Assembly (NCBI RefSeq): GCF_000682755.1
Contig: NZ_AWFF01000033.1
Span: forward strand, 1 to 64,000
DNA length: 64,000 nucleotides
Direction of reading: 5' to 3'
Source: Hyphomonas beringensis
GTDB lineage: Bacteria; Pseudomonadota; Alphaproteobacteria; Caulobacterales; Hyphomonadaceae
In this document: in pieces, positions 9,895 to 18,490 of the stretch
Numbering within the stretch: the first letter of the stretch is position 1
Layout of the letters: every line of letters starts with the position of its first letter
Program-made: the position numbers and the translations under genes
The notes under the pieces: generated by a model
The model's input: the letters and a program-made list of their open reading frames with translations, nothing else
Databases searched by the model: none
What the model was told of the DNA's origin: nothing

Positions 9895-9998
9895 TCGGAA
9901 CGACCATATATCGCACCGCATAGTGCATTGATAATGCACGCGACCCCCGGCACGCTGGGGCGGATGAACAAAGTTAAAAGCAAGAGGATTTAAAGGTC

Positions 9999-10598
9999 AT
10001 GACCCATCCGGTAAACGACCATGCGCTCGACGTGATTTTCCGTGACGGGCGCAGCTATAATGGCTTCCACGACAAGGATGTCCCGGAAGTTCTGGTCCGT
10101 GCGGTTTACGATCTGGCGAAGATGGGGCCGACCAGTGCAAACTGTTGCCCGGCGCGCTTTGTGTTCGTCTCTTCGGAAGAGGGCAAGAAGCGCCTGTTGC
10201 CGTTGGTCTCCGAAAACAACCAGCAGAAAGTGTCCGAGGCAAAATGGTCCGTGATCATCGCTTATGACATGGAGTTTCAGGAAAAAGTCCCGAAACTGTT
10301 CCCGCACAATCCGAGCGCGAAGAACTGGTTCGACAGTAATCGCGAGGAAACGGCCTTCCGGAATGGCACGCTGCAAAGCGCCTATTTCCTGATGGCGGCA
10401 CGCTCGCTTGGTCTCGATTGCGGCCCGATGTCAGGCTTTGACATGGACGGCGTGAACAAGGAGTTCTTTGAAAGCCAGGACGGCGAAGAGAAGAACTGGC
10501 GCGCCAACTGGATCTGCAATCTCGGCTATGGCGACAAATCCTCCATCTTTGCGCGCAGCCCGCGCCTGCACTTTGATGAGGCCTGCCGGATCCTCTGA
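9999..10598 (+). CDS. RutE-like malonic semialdehyde reductase / nitroreductase family protein
   Basis: A 199-residue FMN-dependent nitroreductase-fold protein resembling RutE/HadB. Features include KMGPTSANCCPARFVFV near the N-terminus (flavin phosphate and substrate region), a central NPSAKNWFDSNREETAFRNG and a C-terminal NLGYGDKS. RutE reduces malonic semialdehyde to 3-hydroxypropionate in pyrimidine breakdown. No other rut genes are present here, so the real substrate is open. A strong ribosome-binding site (AGAGGA) precedes the ATG. The gene interrupts the usual nfu-tsaB neighbourhood. Confidence 0.8.
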   Translation: MTHPVNDHALDVIFRDGRSYNGFHDKDVPEVLVRAVYDLAKMGPTSANCCPARFVFVSSEEGKKRLLPLVSENNQQKVSEAKWSVIIAYDMEFQEKVPKLFPHNPSAKNWFDSNREETAFRNGTLQSAYFLMAARSLGLDCGPMSGFDMDGVNKEFFESQDGEEKNWRANWICNLGYGDKSSIFARSPRLHFDEACRIL

Positions 10599-10614
10599 TC
10601 CTGGCTGACCCGCC

Positions 10615-11262
10615 ATGATTGTCCTTGGTCTGAATACTGCGTTCACCGCGATGGAAGCGGCGCTGGTGCGCGATGGCGAGATCATCGCTGATGCGCGCGA
10701 GACGATGGCGCGTGGTCAGGACAAGGCCTTGCCGGGCTTTGTCGAGCGCCTGCTGGCCGAGGGCGGTGTCACTCTGGATGATGTGGACCGCATCGCCGTC
10801 GTGACCGGCCCGGGCAGTTTTACCGGCATCCGCATTGGCGTTGCCTATGCGCGGGGCCTGGCCTTGGTGACTGAAGCGCCCTGCATCGGCGTCAGCAGCA
10901 TTGAGGCGGGTATTCCGACAGGCATGGAAGACACGGCGCTGGGGGCCCTGATGGCCCAGAAGCGTCCGCCGGACCAGACCTGGTGGGTGCAGGGCGTGTC
11001 CGAGAACAAGGGCATTGCCGATACGATCGAGATTGGCCTGGAGGAACTCAAGGCCATGCTGGTCGGGTTTCATGCGCCGGTCTTCATGCAGGGCGCCGAG
11101 GCGCTGGGCGAGGACCTGGCCGGGAAGCTGGACATCCGTCCGCTGACGCCTTCGGCGATCACAGCCGCGCTGAAGGCACCCTTGTTTGATCCGGCGAAGC
11201 ATCTGCCCGCACCCGTCTATGCCCGCGACCCCGACGCCACACTGCCGGAGCCGCGAAAGTGA
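10615..11262 (+). CDS. tsaB: tRNA threonylcarbamoyladenosine biosynthesis protein TsaB
   Basis: A 215-residue ASKHA-fold protein (YeaZ family). It partners TsaD, TsaC and TsaE to make the t6A37 modification of tRNAs reading ANN codons. Diagnostic features are the opening LGLNTAF and [23 protein letters not shown], which matches the conserved GPGSFTGLRIG core. The C-terminal half is short, as usual for TsaB. Its stop overlaps the rimI start (GTGA at 11259-11262), so the two are translationally coupled. Confidence 0.93.
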   Translation: MIVLGLNTAFTAMEAALVRDGEIIADARETMARGQDKALPGFVERLLAEGGVTLDDVDRIAVVTGPGSFTGIRIGVAYARGLALVTEAPCIGVSSIEAGIPTGMEDTALGALMAQKRPPDQTWWVQGVSENKGIADTIEIGLEELKAMLVGFHAPVFMQGAEALGEDLAGKLDIRPLTPSAITAALKAPLFDPAKHLPAPVYARDPDATLPEPRK

Positions 11263-11720
11263 CGGACGGTCTGATCGTTCTGAGGCCGGACGATGCAGGA
11301 CGCACCGCGATGCTGCACCTGAGATGCTTTCCTGACCCGTGGAGCGCGGCCTCCTTGCGGGGGCTGTTGAAAGACCCGTCCATCCTGACGCTGGGCATTG
11401 AGCGCGAAGGCCAGCTTGCAGGCTTCATCATGGGGCAGACAATTGTTGGCGAGACCGACATTCTGACCGTCTGCACCAATCCGGAGCTGCGCCGGCAGGG
11501 CATTGCCCGGCACTTGCTGGAGGCGATGATCAAACGCTGCGGAGAGCGCGGTGTCTCTCGCCTGACGCTGGACGTGGCAGAGGACAATACCGCCGCCCGC
11601 GCCCTTTATGCGGCGCATGGCTTTACCGAGGATGGCCGCCGCCCGCGCTATTACTCGACCAAGCGGGATGTGCCTGTGGATGGCATTCTGATGTCAAAAT
11701 CTCTTGAGCTTGGCGTTTGA
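11259..11720 (+). CDS. rimI: Ribosomal protein S18-alanine N-acetyltransferase RimI
   Basis: A 153-residue GNAT acetyltransferase. The acetyl-CoA pyrophosphate loop is [13 protein letters not shown] and the RimI-like tail includes [17 protein letters not shown]. RimI acetylates the N-terminal alanine of ribosomal protein S18. Pairing with tsaB is a recurrent arrangement that supports the call over a generic GNAT. The start is GTG at 11259, overlapping the tsaB stop by three bases. Confidence 0.87.
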   Translation: MTDGLIVLRPDDAGRTAMLHLRCFPDPWSAASLRGLLKDPSILTLGIEREGQLAGFIMGQTIVGETDILTVCTNPELRRQGIARHLLEAMIKRCGERGVSRLTLDVAEDNTAARALYAAHGFTEDGRRPRYYSTKRDVPVDGILMSKSLELGV

Positions 11721-11791
11721 GGACGCATCAGCTCTGGGCGATTTCGGGAAATAGGCTATGTTGGCCTGAGACCCCTGTGAGGAGCTGAGCC

Positions 11792-12679
11792 ATGACTGAT
11801 ACCCCGAAAACCGACAAGATCCCGCAGCAAGTGTTCGACCTGTATGATGAGTATTGTCATGGTCATCTGTCGCGGCGCGGCTTTTTTGAAGGGCTGGGGA
11901 AGTATGCCGTCGGCGGCCTGACGGTCTCCTCGCTCGCGGCCTGTGTGCTGCCGGACTATAGCCAGATGCAGACCGAGCCTGGCGAAGACGATCTTTATGA
12001 AGAGACGCTCGTTTATCCCTCTCCGAATGGGGCAGGGGAAATGGGAGGCTATTTCGTGCGCCCCGATAATGTGAACGGCGAATTGCCGGGCATTGTCGTG
12101 ATCCATGAAAACCGGGGCCTGAACCCGCATATCCGGGACATCACCCGGCGCGTGGCCAAGGCGGGCTATGTCGCCTTTGCACCGGATGCGCTCTCTCCGC
12201 TCGGCGGGTATCCAGGAAATGATGATGATGGCCGCGCCCTGCAGACGCAGCGCGATCGCAACGAGATGATTGAAGACTTCATGGCAGGGGCCGCCTTCCT
12301 GCGCGACCATGCGGCGGTGAACGGTAAAGTCGGCTGTGTCGGCTTTTGCTTTGGCGGGGCCGTTGCCAACATGATGGCCGTGCGTCTGCCATGGTTGTCA
12401 GCAGCCGTTGCCTATTATGGCGGCTGGCCGACGGCGGAGCAGGCCGGATATGTGGCCGTGCCCCTGCAAATCCACCTGGCGGGACTGGATGAGCGGGTCA
12501 ATGCGGGTTGGCCGGCCTACAAGGCGGCGCTGGACGCCAATGATGTCGAGTACGAAGCGTACATCTATCCCGGCGTGCAGCATGGGTTCAATAATGACAC
12601 CACGTCTCGCTATAATGAAGCCGCCGCGACGCTGGCCTGGAGCCGGACGCTGGACTTCTTCAGCCGCCAGCTGGGCTAG
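11792..12679 (+). CDS. Exported dienelactone hydrolase family protein (Tat/lipoprotein signal)
   Basis: A 295-residue alpha/beta hydrolase of the dienelactone hydrolase family. The nucleophile is C186 in GFCFGGA rather than serine. The conserved acidic motif HENRG is at about 105-109, and the catalytic histidine is in GVQHGFNND. The N-terminus carries a twin-arginine-like signal (SRRGFF at 27-32, then a hydrophobic stretch ending LAAC at 48-51), so it is probably exported folded and perhaps lipidated on C51. Related exported proteins are common in alphaproteobacteria with unknown substrate. The ribosome-binding site is GAGGAG. It appears monocistronic. Confidence 0.85.
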   Translation: MTDTPKTDKIPQQVFDLYDEYCHGHLSRRGFFEGLGKYAVGGLTVSSLAACVLPDYSQMQTEPGEDDLYEETLVYPSPNGAGEMGGYFVRPDNVNGELPGIVVIHENRGLNPHIRDITRRVAKAGYVAFAPDALSPLGGYPGNDDDGRALQTQRDRNEMIEDFMAGAAFLRDHAAVNGKVGCVGFCFGGAVANMMAVRLPWLSAAVAYYGGWPTAEQAGYVAVPLQIHLAGLDERVNAGWPAYKAALDANDVEYEAYIYPGVQHGFNNDTTSRYNEAAATLAWSRTLDFFSRQLG

Positions 12680-12754
12680 GGTGGCTTTTTGCCTGCAAGC
12701 ACTATTGTTTGGGGGCGTAACTGACTGGACTTAAGGTCAATGTGAGGGCAAAAC

Positions 12755-13174
12755 ATGCGCATGGATCGACTCGAGAAACTCTGTGCCGATAAAGGCCTGC
12801 GAATGACGGAACCGCGCCGCGTGATCGCGCGTGTCCTGTCCACTTCGGATGATCACCCTGACGCAGAGGAGCTGCACCGCCGAGCCAATTCCATGGATGC
12901 GTCGATCTCGCTGGCGACGGTATACCGGACGGTCAAACTGTTCGAGGATGCTGGCATCATCCAGGCGCATGATTTCCGCGATGGCCGCGCGCGCTATGAA
13001 GAAGTGCCGGACGAGCATCACGACCACCTGATCAATGTGAAAACGGGTGAAGTCGTGGAGTTTCATTCCGAAGAAATCGAAGCCTTGCAAGAAGAGATTG
13101 CCAAGCGTCTGGGCTTCCGTCTGGTGGACCACCGGCTTGAGCTGTACGGCGTGCCCCTGAAGGACGAAGACTAG
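12755..13174 (+). CDS. fur: Fur family ferric uptake regulator
   Basis: A 139-residue metalloregulator with an N-terminal winged helix (recognition stretch SLATVYRTVKLFEDAGI at about 52-68) and a C-terminal dimerisation and metal domain. The HHDH metal motif is at residues 88-91. The CxxC that usually follows HHDHLI (ICLDCG in E. coli) is replaced by INVKTGEV, so the cysteine structural-zinc site is absent. The only cysteine is C10. Its place close to tsaB-rimI agrees with alphaproteobacterial synteny and favours Fur over Irr or Zur. It represses iron uptake genes when Fe(II) is bound. A hairpin follows the stop. Confidence 0.88.
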   Translation: MRMDRLEKLCADKGLRMTEPRRVIARVLSTSDDHPDAEELHRRANSMDASISLATVYRTVKLFEDAGIIQAHDFRDGRARYEEVPDEHHDHLINVKTGEVVEFHSEEIEALQEEIAKRLGFRLVDHRLELYGVPLKDED

Positions 13175-13179
13175 GTTTT

Positions 13180-13199
13180 CCGGCCCAGTCACGGGCCGG
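13180..13199 (+). terminator. Hairpin after fur
   Basis: CCGGCCC-agtcac-GGGCCGG is a 7-bp GC-rich stem five bases after the fur stop. The following T-tract is weak (TGGCAGCTTTG), so termination strength is uncertain. Confidence 0.45.
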
Positions 13200-13318
13200 T
13201 GGCAGCTTTGTTCAACTCCCGTAAATAAATGGACGTGCAGGATGGAATGCCTGACGACCCGGGCGGCGTAGTCTGCGGCCAGCCGGGACAGGCAATTTAT
13301 GCGAGACGGGACGAGCGC

Positions 13319-14044
13319 ATGCTGCTGGCATTGCTGACAAGCTTTATCATGATGACCGGCGCGCCGCCGCTTGATGAGGCGCTGAGCGCAACCGAAGCCC
13401 CGCGTACGCTGCGGGCAGCCTTTACAGTCGAGCTGAGCAGCCAGAATGCCAGCCGCATCTACAATTACGATCCACGCCGCGACATGGGCGAACGCTGGCA
13501 GGTCGTCTCCTGGCAGGGGGATGATGACGAGCTGGAAGAGGTGGCCCGCAACTGGGCATCTGAGCCCGCGCCGGATGGCCGCCTGTTCGCGGATGATTTG
13601 CGCGCCAGCATGGGGCGTGACGTACAGGTGGACGATATGGGCCATGCCTGGCGCATCGCGTTCCGGCATCACCCCTCCCAGAATGATGGCGAGTTTGATG
13701 TCTGGGCCGCCGAGCGGCTGCAGGCCACGGCCTGGCTGGACCCGGTTGGCGAGCGCTTCCTGCGCATCGACTATCACCTGCCACATCCGGTCGCCGGGCC
13801 TGAGGGCGGCAAGCTGACCAAATATGATCAGAGCTATTTCATTCGCACGGAGCCACGCTGGGGCATCAGCTATGTGTCCAGCTTCTCCATCGAACTGGAG
13901 GCACGCGCGGCTTTTCGCACGATCAGCCGTCGCTATTCGGCCAATATCGTGAAGACGGAATTCTTCTTTTCCAGCGCCGAAGCCGAAGCCGATTTCGAGG
14001 CAAATCGCAAAGGCCCGCAGCTGATGTCTGGATTGCCCGGCTGA
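13319..14044 (+). CDS. Secreted protein of unknown function
   Basis: A 241-residue protein when started at the ATG at 13319, which places a signal peptide (MLLALLTSFIMMTGAPP) at the N-terminus. An in-frame ATG at 13229 would add 30 polar residues in front and is less likely. The mature part is rich in tryptophan and charged residues (GERWQVVSWQGDD, HAWRIAFRHHP, YVSSFSIELEARAAFRTISRR) and looks like a globular beta-rich periplasmic domain. I recognise no family. It follows fur after 144 bp and precedes DUF1489 by 18 bp. Confidence 0.65.
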   Translation: MLLALLTSFIMMTGAPPLDEALSATEAPRTLRAAFTVELSSQNASRIYNYDPRRDMGERWQVVSWQGDDDELEEVARNWASEPAPDGRLFADDLRASMGRDVQVDDMGHAWRIAFRHHPSQNDGEFDVWAAERLQATAWLDPVGERFLRIDYHLPHPVAGPEGGKLTKYDQSYFIRTEPRWGISYVSSFSIELEARAAFRTISRRYSANIVKTEFFFSSAEAEADFEANRKGPQLMSGLPG

Positions 14045-14062
14045 GCCCGCTAGATTGGGGCC

Positions 14063-14476
14063 ATGACGATTCACATGGTGAAGCTCTGCGTTGGCGCGGA
14101 GGATATTGAAGATCTGGAAAACTGGCAGGCGCGCCTGATGAAGCAGGGGCGCGAGCCATTTCATCACACGCGCATGATGCCTAAACAGAAAGACCAGCTG
14201 ATGGATGGCGGATCGATCTATTGGGTCATCAAGGGGGCGATCCGGGTGCGCCAGCGCATTGTGGATGTCCGCCAGATTGCTGGCGAGGAGCATTCCATGT
14301 GCGAACTGGTGTTCGACCCGAACCTTGTGCGCACCTATGCCAAGCGCAAGAAGGCCTTCCAGGGCTGGCGCTACCTGAAACCTGCAGATGCGCCGCGGGA
14401 CCTGACCAGCGGGGAAGCCGCTGTGAACATTCCGCCGGATCTGGACGCTGCGCTGAAGCAGGCGGGCGTCTGGTGA
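14063..14476 (+). CDS. DUF1489 family protein
   Basis: A 137-residue cytoplasmic protein with the alphaproteobacterial DUF1489 pattern. It opens MTIHMVKLCVGAEDIEDLE, has the central TRMMPKQ and GSIYWVIKG stretches, and the RQRIVDVR core. Length is normal. The function of the family is unknown. It lies 18 bp downstream of the secreted unknown and converges with the lipoprotein esterase four bases after its stop. Confidence 0.85.
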   Translation: MTIHMVKLCVGAEDIEDLENWQARLMKQGREPFHHTRMMPKQKDQLMDGGSIYWVIKGAIRVRQRIVDVRQIAGEEHSMCELVFDPNLVRTYAKRKKAFQGWRYLKPADAPRDLTSGEAAVNIPPDLDAALKQAGVW

Positions 14477-14480
14477 GCGC

Positions 14481-15425
14481 CTAGCGCTTCAGTTCCTCGG
14501 TCAGCAGGGTGGCTTCCATCTCGAAGGCTTCGCTGCCGGGCGAGATCAGTTCGACATGGCCTGTGTCCGGCACCTGGATGAAACTGGCGGCGCTGCCGGC
14601 GGATTTTGCCTTATTCGTGTAATCTTTGCCCAGAATGGGTGGGGCGATCCGGTCCTGCTCTCCATTCACGCTGACCTGCCGAGCGGCGAAGGGCAGCATT
14701 TCTGATGGCGACGTGTCGGCGAATACGTCCGGCCGCTGCCCACTGGGCGGCCCGGTCAGCACATCCATGATGGAGGCCAGACAGCCTTCCTGCGTGACAG
14801 GGGCGGAGGCCTCAAGGTCAGCCAGGCCGCCGGAATTCACGACAAGATCAATGTGTAGCGGGTTTTCGCTCCAGAGCGGGCTGTAGCGTGGCAGTTTCGG
14901 ACGCGCGGCCAGCCAGAGGGCCAGGTGGCCGCCAGCGGAATGGCCAATCGCGGCAACCCTGTCGAGCTTCAGATTGTATTCGCCGGCATAGTCCCGCAAC
15001 AGATCAGCGGCGCGGGCGACATCCTGGAAGGTGCCGGGATAGCCGCCGCCATCCTCGTCCACGCCGCGATATTCTATGTTCCAGACGGCGAGGCCGCGCT
15101 GGCGTAGATCTTCGGCCGCATAGTCCATCAGCGTGCGGTCTGCGATGCTTTTCTGCCAGCATCCGCCATGCACCATGATGACGACAGGGAAGGGGCCTTT
15201 GCCGTCCGGCAGCCAGAGATCAATGACATCCGACGTGCCGGGCCCCGTGCGGATATGATGCGGCGTCGACGGCTGCTCTCTCGAGAGAAGATCATTCCAG
15301 GTCATCAGGGGCATGGCGGCCTCCTCAGCTGTGCTGGCGCTTTGAGGTGGGCGGTTTTCGGCGGGGGCTTCACAGCCCGTCAGGGCGAATGACGCGAGGG
15401 CAATGGAAAAAAGCAATGGTCGCAT
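14481..15425 (-). CDS. Alpha/beta hydrolase lipoprotein (esterase/BD-FAE-like)
   Basis: A 314-residue alpha/beta hydrolase with a lipoprotein signal (lipobox LTGC, C18). The oxyanion motif is HGGCW and the nucleophile elbow is GHSAGG. A later aspartate in GEQDRIAPP and a histidine in DTGHVELI complete a triad. This is the BD-FAE/prolyl-oligopeptidase-like group, which includes HGGxW-type arylformamidases. It is divergent from kynureninase, so N-formylkynurenine formamidase activity is conceivable, but the lipoprotein signal places it outside the cytoplasm, which argues against it. The safest call is an envelope esterase of unknown substrate. Confidence 0.85.
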   Translation of the reverse strand: MRPLLFSIALASFALTGCEAPAENRPPQSASTAEEAAMPLMTWNDLLSREQPSTPHHIRTGPGTSDVIDLWLPDGKGPFPVVIMVHGGCWQKSIADRTLMDYAAEDLRQRGLAVWNIEYRGVDEDGGGYPGTFQDVARAADLLRDYAGEYNLKLDRVAAIGHSAGGHLALWLAARPKLPRYSPLWSENPLHIDLVVNSGGLADLEASAPVTQEGCLASIMDVLTGPPSGQRPDVFADTSPSEMLPFAARQVSVNGEQDRIAPPILGKDYTNKAKSAGSAASFIQVPDTGHVELISPGSEAFEMEATLLTEELKR

Positions 15426-15474
15426 AAGGGGTTGCTACTAGCGTCCGGTCGATCTGTCATGCACAAAGCTTGTC

Positions 15475-16701
15475 ATGAATTCATTTCATTTCCCGCTAAG
15501 CCGCAGCGATGCCGAAGCGCTGGATGCCAGAGACCCGCTGGCGCATTGCCGGGCGGCGTTTGCTCTGCCGGAGGGCATAACCTATCTGGTCGGCCATTCA
15601 CTGGGCCCGGCCACACAAGGCGCCTTGCTGGCCCTGCAGCGGGCTGCAGATGAGGGGTGGGTGCGGGACCGGGTCAGCGCCTGGAATAGCGCCAACTGGA
15701 TTGGCCTGGCCGAGCAGGTGGGCGCAAAACTGGCGCGCCTGATCGGGGCCGGGGAGCGCGACGTCCTGGTATGCGACAGCGTTTCGGTAAACCTCTTCAA
15801 GCTGGCCGCGTCTGCCCAGCCTCTGGCTGCCGCGAGGCGGCTTGTGGTGGAGGAAGACGAATTCCCGACCGATCAGTACATCCTGGAGGGCCTCTCCAGC
15901 ATGACCGGCGTGGAGCTGGTGCGCGCAGAGGCGGGAAAGGGCGTTGCAGAGCTGAAAGGCGGCGTTCTGGTCAAGAGCCTGGTCAATTATCGCACTGGAG
16001 AGGTGGCGGATGTCGCGGGCGATGAAGCCGCCGCGCAGGCAGGGGGCGGTCTGATCGTCTGGGACCTCAGCCATGCGACCGGCGTACTGGATGTGCGCCT
16101 GAAAGCGTGGGGCGCGCGACTGGCGGCGGGGTGCACGTACAAATACCTGAATGGCGGGCCGGGCGCGCCGGCATTCGTTTTTGTGGATGAGGCGCTGGCA
16201 CCGGAACTTGCCTCTCCGCTGCCGGGCTGGATGGGCCATGCTGCGGCGTTTGATTTCAAATCCACCTATCAGCCGAAAGAGGGCGTGGCGCGCTTTGCCG
16301 CCGGGACGCCGCCCATCCTCTCACTGGCGGCGCTGGATGGTGCGCTGGAGATTTTCCATGGGCTGAACATGGCCGACGTGCAGGAGAAGGCACGGCGGCT
16401 AAGCCAGATGTGCTTGATGCTGGCCGAAAAGGCCGAACTGAAAATCAGTTGTCCCCTGGAGGCAGACCGGCGCGGCGGGCACATCAGCGTACGCCACTGC
16501 GAAGGCTATGCCGTCGTGCGTGCCATGGCCGATTGGGGCATCGAGGCAGATTTCCGCGCGCCGGACACGATCCGCTTCGGCCTGTCGCCCTTGTTCCTGT
16601 CTTACGCCGAAGTGTGGGACGCGATGCAGGAACTGACGGAAATTCTGGAAACACGCAGCTGGGACAAGGCGTGTTATCGCGAAAAGGCGGTCGTTACATA
16701 A
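15475..16701 (+). CDS. kynU: Kynureninase
   Basis: A 408-residue PLP-dependent enzyme that cleaves kynurenine to anthranilate and alanine. The lysine binding PLP is K223 in CTYKYLNGGPGAPAF, which is characteristic of kynureninase. GHSLGP near the N-terminus, DSVSVNLFKL and DEFPTDQYI also fit the family. No tryptophan dioxygenase or formamidase gene lies within the window except the questionable divergent hydrolase. The stop (TAA at 16699-16701) overlaps the next ATG by one base, so translation is coupled with the permease gene downstream. Confidence 0.92.
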   Translation: MNSFHFPLSRSDAEALDARDPLAHCRAAFALPEGITYLVGHSLGPATQGALLALQRAADEGWVRDRVSAWNSANWIGLAEQVGAKLARLIGAGERDVLVCDSVSVNLFKLAASAQPLAAARRLVVEEDEFPTDQYILEGLSSMTGVELVRAEAGKGVAELKGGVLVKSLVNYRTGEVADVAGDEAAAQAGGGLIVWDLSHATGVLDVRLKAWGARLAAGCTYKYLNGGPGAPAFVFVDEALAPELASPLPGWMGHAAAFDFKSTYQPKEGVARFAAGTPPILSLAALDGALEIFHGLNMADVQEKARRLSQMCLMLAEKAELKISCPLEADRRGGHISVRHCEGYAVVRAMADWGIEADFRAPDTIRFGLSPLFLSYAEVWDAMQELTEILETRSWDKACYREKAVVT

Positions 16702-17522
16702 TGGATCTGATTGTTCAGTATGCACCTCTCCTGCTGGCATTGATCGCAGCAGGGATTACCGCCGGTTTGGCGGCAGGCCTGTTCGGCATTGGCGGCGGCG
16801 CCATTATTGTGCCGGTTCTGTACTTCCTGTTCGATGCGCTGGGCTATCCGGAAACGGCGATGCATGTGGCGGTGTCGACCTCACTTGCGACGATCATCCT
16901 GACGTCGATCCGCAGCGTCATGGCGCATAACAAGCATGGCGCGGTTGACTGGAACATCATCAAGGGCTGGGCCCCGTGGATCGTGGTCGGCTCTCTGATC
17001 GGCATGGCAATCAGTGGCTATCTTTCCAATCGCGGCCTGCTCGCAATTTTTGGATCGCTGGCCTTCCTCTTGGCGGCGCAGCTTTTCTTTGGACGGCCGA
17101 CCTGGCGTCTGGCGGATGACATGCCGAAGGGGCCGGCGCGGGCGGGGCTGGGTGTCGGCGTTGGCACGCTGTCTGCGCTGATGGGGATTGGTGGTGGTAC
17201 GTTCGGGGTCAGCCTGATGACGCTCTGTGGGCGGCCGATCCACCGCGCTGTGGCGACGGCGGCAGGCTGGGGCGTGGCCATCGGCCTGCCGGGCGCGCTG
17301 GCTGCTATCATTGTCGGCTGGGGGGAGCCTGGGCGGCCGCCTTTCTCATTGGGCAATGTGAATCTGGCTGCGTTTGCGCTGATCTCCGCACTTACCGTCA
17401 CTATGGCGCCGGTGGGGGCGAAGCTGGCCCACACGCTGGATGCGGTGAAGCTGAAACGCTGGTTTGCCGTGCTGCTGGCGGTTGTTGCGGCGCGAATGCT
17501 GTGGAAGGCAATCGGCCTTTAA
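16701..17522 (+). CDS. TauE/SafE family membrane permease
   Basis: A 273-residue integral membrane protein of the sulfite exporter TauE/SafE family. Two repeat halves are visible, each starting with a glycine-rich turn (GLFGIGGGAIIVP and SALMGIGGGTFGVS), with about eight transmembrane segments in total. The family moves sulfite, sulfoacetate or other organic anions. The start is the ATG that overlaps the kynureninase stop (TAATG). An in-frame upstream extension to 16410 only reads kynU out of frame and is not used. Coupling to kynU suggests a role with an aromatic acid such as anthranilate, but this is inference. Confidence 0.88.
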   Translation: MDLIVQYAPLLLALIAAGITAGLAAGLFGIGGGAIIVPVLYFLFDALGYPETAMHVAVSTSLATIILTSIRSVMAHNKHGAVDWNIIKGWAPWIVVGSLIGMAISGYLSNRGLLAIFGSLAFLLAAQLFFGRPTWRLADDMPKGPARAGLGVGVGTLSALMGIGGGTFGVSLMTLCGRPIHRAVATAAGWGVAIGLPGALAAIIVGWGEPGRPPFSLGNVNLAAFALISALTVTMAPVGAKLAHTLDAVKLKRWFAVLLAVVAARMLWKAIGL

Positions 17523-18490
17523 ATGAAGACGCCGACAATGCGCTCAATCGCCCAATAGCTGCCGGTTATGCCGATGGCGTAGGCGGTGGCAACGCGTAAG
17601 GCAGGTTCGCCCTGGCGGTAGAGATGGCGGCCGAGCCAGACAAGGGCGAGCACGAACAGCACGAATGTGATCTGCCCGGCCTCTACGCCCAGATTGAACA
17701 GCAGCAGTGCCATCACTTCGGCGCCTTTGGGTAGGCCGATTTCCGACAGTGCCCCGGCAAAGCCAAAGCCATGGATCAGGCCAAAGCCGAAGGCGATCAG
17801 CCAGGGCATGCGCTGGGCCAGCGTCATGCGGCCACGCATACGGTAGATGGCCTCTGCGCCGAGCAGGGCAATGCTCATGGCGATGGTGATCTCGACCGGT
17901 GCGCCGGGCAGGGTGATACCGCCCAGTGCAGAGGCGGCGAGCGTAATGGAGTGGGCGACCGTAAAGGCCGTAACCGTAGGGATCAGCTGGCGTGGGCGCA
18001 CCAACAGGACCAGGCCGAGCACGAACAGCAAATGGTCAAAGCCAAAGATGATGTGCTCCACGCCGATACGGAAATAGGCAAGCGTTGGCGCGCCGGAGGG
18101 GACCGTCAGGTCCAGCGTGGCGGCGCCGGGCCGCAGGACGGCGGTGAGGTCATCTGTCGTCTGCCGGTCAATCCGCAGGAAGACATCCGTCAGGGTGCGG
18201 TCCAGGCCAGCAATGGACACTTCGCCCCTATTCAGGTCGCAGGCCATGGACCAGCGCAGGATGACTGTGCCGCCAGCGCCGGTAACGCGCTCATTCTGTC
18301 GTTCGCAGCCTTCAGGGAAAGTTGGTTCCAGCTTCAGGCGGCGACCATCGAGGATGGGCTGTTTCCAGGTGACGTCATATTGGCCGGGCGCGGTCTCTGT
18401 GATCTCCAGATAGGCCGGGCGGACTTCATGCGCCTCGGCGCCAAGGGCCGCGATCATTATGGCAAGGAAAAGAAGGCAGGCGCGGATCAC
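17519..18490 (-). CDS. HupE/UreJ-like membrane protein with periplasmic N-terminal domain
   Basis: A 323-residue protein. A cleavable signal (ALGAEA before HEVRP) is followed by a periplasmic domain of about 115 residues and a C-terminal membrane part of about six segments beginning VEHIIFGFDHLLFVLGL. This matches the HupE/UreJ_2 family. The FGFDHLLF motif with conserved histidine and aspartate, and the later FGFGLIHGFGFA, are typical of possible nickel or other metal permeases. The GTG start at 18490 overlaps the PPIase stop, so it is the third gene of a coupled trio. Its 3' end overlaps the convergent TauE gene by four bases. Confidence 0.85.
   Translation of the reverse strand: MIRACLLFLAIMIAALGAEAHEVRPAYLEITETAPGQYDVTWKQPILDGRRLKLEPTFPEGCERQNERVTGAGGTVILRWSMACDLNRGEVSIAGLDRTLTDVFLRIDRQTTDDLTAVLRPGAATLDLTVPSGAPTLAYFRIGVEHIIFGFDHLLFVLGLVLLVRPRQLIPTVTAFTVAHSITLAASALGGITLPGAPVEITIAMSIALLGAEAIYRMRGRMTLAQRMPWLIAFGFGLIHGFGFAGALSEIGLPKGAEVMALLLFNLGVEAGQITFVLFVLALVWLGRHLYRQGEPALRVATAYAIGITGSYWAIERIVGVFI

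Noticed and set aside
12737-14293. 518-codon antisense frame over fur and the secreted unknown
   Set aside because: It crosses three well-supported plus-strand genes and has no motif.
14481-15425. Naming the kynU-divergent hydrolase as kynurenine formamidase
   Set aside because: The lipoprotein signal argues for an envelope location and the motif is shared by many esterases.
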